In this document: piece after piece, positions 13,581-16,494 of the stretch | Numbering within the stretch: position 1 is the first letter of the stretch | How the letters are laid out: each line of letters opens with the position of its first letter | Assembly (NCBI GenBank): GCA_036373915.1 | Contig: DASUUU010000011.1 | Span: 1 to 16,494, forward strand | DNA: 16,494 nucleotides | Direction: 5' to 3' | DNA from: JASLBX01 sp036373915 | GTDB lineage: Bacteria; Actinomycetota; Actinomycetes; Jiangellales; Jiangellaceae | Position numbers and translations under genes: made by a program | Notes under the pieces: model-generated | The model's input: only the letters and a program-made list of their open reading frames with translations | Told to the model about the DNA's origin: nothing | The model's database searches: none

Positions 13581-14940
13581 CGTCGCCCCCACCGCGCGGC
13601 TGGATTCGGTGCAGGTCGACCCGGTCGACCCGGCGACCTTCGAGACGGGTGACCTCGAGCCGGACGTGCACGGTCGCCGGGACGCCGTCGTCGTCCTTGT
13701 CGGCGAGGTCGGTGGCGGCGAGCGTCACCGTGTCGTGCACGTCGGGAAGTCGTCCCAGGTGCTCGGTGAGCAGGCCGCCGAGAGTCTCCGTCCACTGGGC
13801 GTCAGGCAGCCGAAGGTCCGTCTCGTCCTCGATCTCGTCGGGGCGCAGCAGGCCGGACAGCGACCAGCCGCCGTCGGGAAGTTGCTGGGCGCGACCGACC
13901 GGCCGGTCCTGCTCGTCGTCGATCTCCCCGACGATCTCCTCGATGAGATCCTCGAGGGTGACGATCCCGTCGGTACCGCCGTACTCGTCCACCACGATCG
14001 CCATCTGCGTGCCGGCGTTGCGCAGCAGCCGGAGCAGCGGATCGAGTTCGATGCTGTCCGGGACGGCCGGTAGTTCGTGAATGACGTCTCGCACGGGTGT
14101 GTGAGACCGTTCGGCGCTCGGGACGGCGATCGCATGTTTGAAATGCACCATCCCAATGACGTCGTCGACTCCCTGGTCGATGACGGGAAACCGGGCATGC
14201 CCAGTGGTCGAAGTGAGGGTGAGGACGTCGGCCACCGGCTGGTCGGCTCGTACGAATCGGACCTGCGGCCGCGGCGTCATAACGTCCTCCGCTCGGCGAT
14301 CGCCGAACTCGATGGAACGGGTGAGCAATTCCGCTGTACCCGTCTCGAGCGTGCCGCGTTCGGCCGACCTGGCGGCCAGCGATGCCAGCTCCGCCGGGTT
14401 GCGGGCGGACGTGAGCTCTTCGGCCGGCTCGACGCCGATAAGCCGCAAGACGGCGTTCGCCATTCCGTTGAGCAGGCGGATCAGCGGGCCGGCAAGTGTG
14501 GTGAAGCCGCGCTGGAATCCGACGACCGCCCGTCCGACGCGCATCGGCTCGGCGATCGCCCAGTTCTTCGGAACGAGCTCCCCGAACACCATCTGGGCGC
14601 CGGTGGCCAGCACGAATGCCACCGCGAAGGCGGTGGCGGTCACGGCGGCGTCCGGAAGACCCGAAAGCCCGATCGGACCCCGCAGCAGCGCGCCGAGCGA
14701 AGGTTCGGCGATGAAACCGACCATGAGCGAGGTGATGGTGATGCCGAGCTGAGCGCCGGACAGCTGGGTCGACAGCGACCGCACCGCGGTCAAGACGCTG
14801 CTGGCTCTGCGGTCGCCCTCGCCGGCCAGGCGCTCGACCGTGGCCCGGTCAACCGTGACGAGGGAGAACTCGGCTGCCACGAAAAGAGCATTGGCAGCGA
14901 TCAACAGGGCGGCCAGCCCGACCAGCAACCACTCGGTCAT
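13573..14940 (-). CDS. CNNM/CorC-family membrane protein (DUF21, CBS pair, CorC/HlyC domain)
   Basis: A 455-aa protein: DUF21 membrane domain (about 1-185) with the conserved FVAAEFSLVTVDR (20-32) and GELVPKNWAIAEP (120-132), a CBS pair (about 210-345; EDVMTPRPQVRF and MAIVVDEYGGTDGIVTLEDLIEEIVGEI) and a C-terminal CorC/HlyC domain (about 350-445). Members export or transport Mg2+ and respond to nucleotide through the CBS pair; this is family knowledge. The start is ATG 14940 (MTEWLL); an in-frame GTG at 14949 adds three residues. No clear Shine-Dalgarno site exists, but a 10-codon ORF ends in an overlap with the ATG (separate entry), so translation may be by coupling. The gene is first in the pair. 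Confidence 0.9.
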   Translation of the reverse strand: MTEWLLVGLAALLIAANALFVAAEFSLVTVDRATVERLAGEGDRRASSVLTAVRSLSTQLSGAQLGITITSLMVGFIAEPSLGALLRGPIGLSGLPDAAVTATAFAVAFVLATGAQMVFGELVPKNWAIAEPMRVGRAVVGFQRGFTTLAGPLIRLLNGMANAVLRLIGVEPAEELTSARNPAELASLAARSAERGTLETGTAELLTRSIEFGDRRAEDVMTPRPQVRFVRADQPVADVLTLTSTTGHARFPVIDQGVDDVIGMVHFKHAIAVPSAERSHTPVRDVIHELPAVPDSIELDPLLRLLRNAGTQMAIVVDEYGGTDGIVTLEDLIEEIVGEIDDEQDRPVGRAQQLPDGGWSLSGLLRPDEIEDETDLRLPDAQWTETLGGLLTEHLGRLPDVHDTVTLAATDLADKDDDGVPATVHVRLEVTRLEGRRVDRVDLHRIQPRGGGDDE

Positions 14941-14969
14941 CCGGGCCACCGATTACTTGATGGACTCAT
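14937..14969 (-). CDS. Possible 10-residue leader peptide upstream of the CNNM gene
   Basis: ATG 14969-14967 opens the frame MSPSSNRWPG and stops at TGA 14939-14937, which overlaps the CNNM start ATG 14940-14938 (ATGA). A GAGG stretch sits 3 nt before its ATG, close but usable. Proline codons at 3 and 9 are of interest because Mg-transport genes in other bacteria use proline-containing leader peptides. A TAGACT hexamer at 14979-14984 (minus) would start the transcript just ahead of it. Such short ORFs arise easily by chance. Confidence 0.35.
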   Translation of the reverse strand: MSPSSNRWPG

Positions 14970-14978
14970 GCACCTCGA

Positions 14979-14984
14979 AGTCTA
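14979..14984 (-). promoter_or_regulatory. Possible -10 element of the CNNM gene pair
   Basis: On the minus strand TAGACT fits TANNNT, about 39 bp upstream of ATG 14940. A matching -35 is not clear. Confidence 0.35.
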
Positions 14985-15083
14985 CCGAGCGGCGGGTCGC
15001 CCGCTGCTCGATTAGCGAACTCGCCGAGGACTTGGCAGCTGGTCGCGCGTCCTATGCGACGCCGGCGGCACTGCGCCACGTCT

Positions 15084-15116
15084 CGCGATTGCGCAACCAC
15101 TGGTTGCGCGATCGCG
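15084..15116 (+). promoter_or_regulatory. Upstream ArsR-type operator: 33-bp near-perfect palindrome
   Basis: CGCGAT-T-GCGCAACCA is mirrored about C15100 by TGGTTGCGC-G-ATCGCG; only one pair (T15090 against G15110) mismatches. The core CGCAACCA-C-TGGTTGCG is repeated 45 bp downstream. It overlaps the -35 of the operon promoter. Confidence 0.75.
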
Positions 15117-15132
15117 GGCACGGTGTTAGGTT
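15104..15132 (+). promoter_or_regulatory. Promoter of the SRPBCC-ArsR-SRPBCC operon (TTGCGC - 17 bp - TAGGTT)
   Basis: TTGCGC (15104-15109) and TAGGTT (15127-15132, TANNNT) are 17 bp apart. Transcription would start near 15139, inside the downstream palindrome, leaving a leader of about 31 nt. Both palindromes therefore cover promoter elements, as expected for repression. Confidence 0.6.
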
Positions 15133-15135
15133 TAT

Positions 15136-15154
15136 TCGCAACCAGTGGTTGCGA
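15136..15154 (+). promoter_or_regulatory. Downstream ArsR-type operator: perfect 19-bp palindrome
   Basis: TCGCAACCA-G-TGGTTGCGA is a perfect inverted repeat around G15145 and shares its 17-bp core with the upstream palindrome. It covers the predicted transcription start. Confidence 0.78.
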
Positions 15155-15169
15155 TAGTCAGGGAGAGTC

Positions 15170-15634
15170 ATGGAGTACGCCAGCATCGAGCGTGAGATTC
15201 ACATCGACGCCCCGCCCGAAGTGGTGTTCGAGGTGATCAGCCGGCCCGAGCACATCCGGGACTGGTGGAACACCGACACCGACATCCAACCGACACCTGG
15301 CGCGACAGGAGAGTTGGTGTGGGCCGACGGCGACAACCCCCGAGCCCACGTCGTCCCGATGACCGTGGTGGTCGTCGAGCCGCCTCGGCTGTTTACCTTC
15401 CGGTGGACGCATCCCGAGGGGGAGGCCGCGGTCGAGGGCAACTCGCTGCTGGTGACCTTCGAGCTCGTGCCGTCCGGGTCGGGCACGTTGCTGCGATTGA
15501 CCGAGACCGGGTTCCGCGAGCGAGGCTGGGAGGCCGCGGTGCTGGAGCAGCAGTACCACGAGCACGTGGTCGGCTGGGACACCTACGTACCCCGCATCGC
15601 GGCCTGCGCAGCGGGCAGGGTGTCGTCGCCATGA
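15170..15634 (+). CDS. SRPBCC (AHSA1-like) family protein
   Basis: A 154-aa protein with the START/Bet v1-type fold. The N-terminal IEREIHIDAPPEVVFEVISRPEHI (6-29) is followed by DWWNTDTDIQPTPGATGELVW (31-51), the strand-turn-helix pattern of AHSA1/CalC-like proteins, and the terminal helix TGFRERGWEAAVLEQQYHEHVVGWDTYV (about 113-140) closes the hydrophobic cavity. Such proteins bind lipids or other hydrophobic ligands; several accompany ArsR regulators, but the ligand here is unknown. ATG 15170 has GGGAGAG 2-3 nt upstream. Its stop codon overlaps the ArsR gene by 4 nt (ATGA), so translation is coupled. First gene of the operon, controlled by the paired palindromes. Confidence 0.88.
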   Translation: MEYASIEREIHIDAPPEVVFEVISRPEHIRDWWNTDTDIQPTPGATGELVWADGDNPRAHVVPMTVVVVEPPRLFTFRWTHPEGEAAVEGNSLLVTFELVPSGSGTLLRLTETGFRERGWEAAVLEQQYHEHVVGWDTYVPRIAACAAGRVSSP

Positions 15635-15966
15635 CGGTCGCGATCAACGACGAGCTGTGGTCGGCGATCGGGGATCCGACCCGTCGGCGGATGCTCGACC
15701 TGCTGCTGGCGACCGGGGCCGGGACCGCCACCTCGCTCAGCGAGCAGCTGCCGGTGACAAGGCAGGCGGTCGCCAAGCACCTCGGTGTACTCGACCGTGT
15801 CGGCCTGGTGCAGGCGACGCCGGTGGGGCGCGAGAAGCGCTACCGGCTCGACGAGGCTCAACTTGCCCGCGCCGTGGCGCAACTCAACGCAGTCGGCAGC
15901 ACCTGGGACGCCCGGTTGCGGCGGATCAAGCAGATCGCCGAAGCCATTCAGAAGAAGAGCCAGTGA
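15631..15966 (+). CDS. ArsR-family winged-helix transcriptional regulator (non-metal type)
   Basis: A 111-aa repressor-type protein: LWSAIGDPTRRRMLDLLLATG (9-29) is the start of the domain, TATSLSEQLPVTRQAVAKHLGVLDRVGLV (32-60) contains the helix-turn-helix and the recognition helix, and TPVGREKRYRLDE (63-75) is the wing. It contains no cysteine at all and none of the metal-site motif of ArsR/SmtB metal sensors, so it is probably of the SdpR-like, non-metal group. It should bind the CGCAACCA palindromes upstream and autoregulate. The start is fixed by the 4-nt overlap with the preceding SRPBCC stop codon. Loss of repression would raise both flanking SRPBCC proteins. Confidence 0.9.
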   Translation: MTVAINDELWSAIGDPTRRRMLDLLLATGAGTATSLSEQLPVTRQAVAKHLGVLDRVGLVQATPVGREKRYRLDEAQLARAVAQLNAVGSTWDARLRRIKQIAEAIQKKSQ

Positions 15967-16008
15967 ACGTGCCGCGACCGCGGCCGCAGGGAGGAAGAGG
16001 AGAGAACA

Positions 16009-16449
16009 ATGGTGGACATTCTGCACCGAGTAGGGATCACCGCATCGCGCGACGCGGTCTACGAGGCGTTGACGGCACCCGAGCGCCTAGCGGCGTGGTG
16101 GACCAACGACACGCGCGGTAGCGGCGCGCCCGGCGGGGTACTCGAGTTCCGTTTCGAGCCCGGTGGCTTCGACATGAAGGTCCTGGAGGCTCAGCCCGCC
16201 GAGCGGGTGCTCTGGGAGGTGATCGATGGCCCGGAAGAGTGGATCGGCACCCAGGTCAGCTGGGACCTGCGGACCGAGGGCGATTTCACGATCGTCAAGT
16301 TCGCCCACCAGGGGTGGCGCGAGCCCGTGGAGTTCATGTACCACTGCAGCACCAAGTGGGCGACGTTCCTGATGAGCCTGAAGTCGCTCCTGGAGACGGG
16401 TGCGGGCGCTCCGGCGCCGCATGACGTGAGGATCAGCGACTGGCACTGA
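16009..16449 (+). CDS. SRPBCC (AHSA1-like) family protein, second copy
   Basis: A 146-aa member of the same START-like fold as the operon's first protein: VDILHRVGITASRDAVYEALTAPERLAAWW (2-31) matches its N-terminal half in pattern (WW, then a DTRGSGAPGGVLEFRF strand), and the final helix EFMYHCSTKWATFLMSLKSLLETG (108-131) closes the fold. Sequence similarity to the first copy looks modest, so they probably bind different ligands or act as a pair. ATG 16009 has AGGAG 6 nt upstream; a 42-bp gap separates it from arsR, with no terminator, so co-transcription is likely. A hairpin lies after the stop codon. Confidence 0.87.
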   Translation: MVDILHRVGITASRDAVYEALTAPERLAAWWTNDTRGSGAPGGVLEFRFEPGGFDMKVLEAQPAERVLWEVIDGPEEWIGTQVSWDLRTEGDFTIVKFAHQGWREPVEFMYHCSTKWATFLMSLKSLLETGAGAPAPHDVRISDWH

Positions 16450-16473
16450 GCACGGATTAGATGGCGAAGTGCC

Positions 16474-16494
16474 GCCACGGCCTGGTGCCGTGGC
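16474..16494 (+). terminator. Hairpin after the second SRPBCC gene, at window end
   Basis: GCCACGGC pairs with GCCGTGGC around the loop CTGGT: a perfect 8-bp stem. It is cut off at the window edge, so a following T-run cannot be seen. Confidence 0.6.

Noticed and set aside
13008..13652. Plus-strand open frame of 214 codons opposite the CNNM genes
   Set aside because: Antisense shadow; composition rich in Asp/Arg/His/Gln with no domain, while the minus strand carries clear DUF21-CBS proteins. The same holds for 14077-15015.
1..16494. Insertion sequences, phage genes, CRISPR arrays, toxin-antitoxin pairs
   Set aside because: No transposase, integrase, cas, repeat array or toxin/antitoxin-like gene was seen; the gene order and composition look like stable chromosome.

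Overview
The window is chromosomal DNA of a high-GC, Gram-positive actinomycete. The evidence is a DUF3073 protein, a valine/leucine-type dehydrogenase and a BldC homologue in the order I recall from Streptomyces around purM-vdh-bldC, a SigR/SigH-type ECF sigma factor, a fused CopD-CtaG copper protein, GTG/TTG starts and G/C-rich codon third positions. The genus cannot be fixed from the sequence. I see no mobile element, CRISPR array, rRNA or sign of recent transfer. It reads as a core-genome segment, and no gene-free stretch exceeds about 240 bp.

Layout. Positions 1-1357 (minus) hold the start of a DUF3073 gene and a complete amino-acid dehydrogenase (vdh). Divergent from vdh are an uncharacterised 280-aa protein (1501-2343) and the developmental regulator bldC (2551-2763), which ends in a perfect 16-bp terminator hairpin. 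Next come a 58-aa membrane protein that looks leaderless (3005-3181) and a tRNA-Phe gene on the minus strand (3223-3295).

Positions 3344-7269 (minus) form a copper-handling operon. In transcription order it encodes a four-helix membrane protein, a YcnI-like lipoprotein-free copper protein, CopC and a CopD-CtaG fusion; the last three overlap by 8 and 4 nt. Together they probably bind copper outside the membrane, move it across and deliver it to cytochrome c oxidase. Divergent from this operon is a LacI-family regulator (7434-8501) with a two-operator palindrome just before its start codon and a coupled 68-aa ORF behind it. A histidine phosphatase (8795-9400), a SigR-like sigma factor with no anti-sigma gene beside it (9484-10245) and glgX (10364-12490) follow.

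Convergent with glgX is a minus-strand pair of CNNM/CorC (DUF21-CBS) membrane proteins (12534-14940) that overlap by 8 nt and are preceded by a possible 10-codon leader peptide. Divergent from the pair is an ArsR-family operon (15170-16449) arranged SRPBCC - ArsR - SRPBCC. Its promoter is flanked by two copies of one palindrome (CGCAACCA-S-TGGTTGCG), and the operon ends in a hairpin at the window edge.

The most noteworthy signals are regulatory: the direct repeat that exactly brackets the bldC -10 element, the double LacI operator, the paired ArsR palindromes, the leader peptide at the CNNM operon and the missing anti-sigma gene. I do not see a clear new multi-gene defence or biosynthetic system. 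The least explained proteins are the 280-aa protein beside bldC, the 182-aa membrane protein of the copper operon, the 68-aa protein coupled to lacI and the 58-aa membrane protein.
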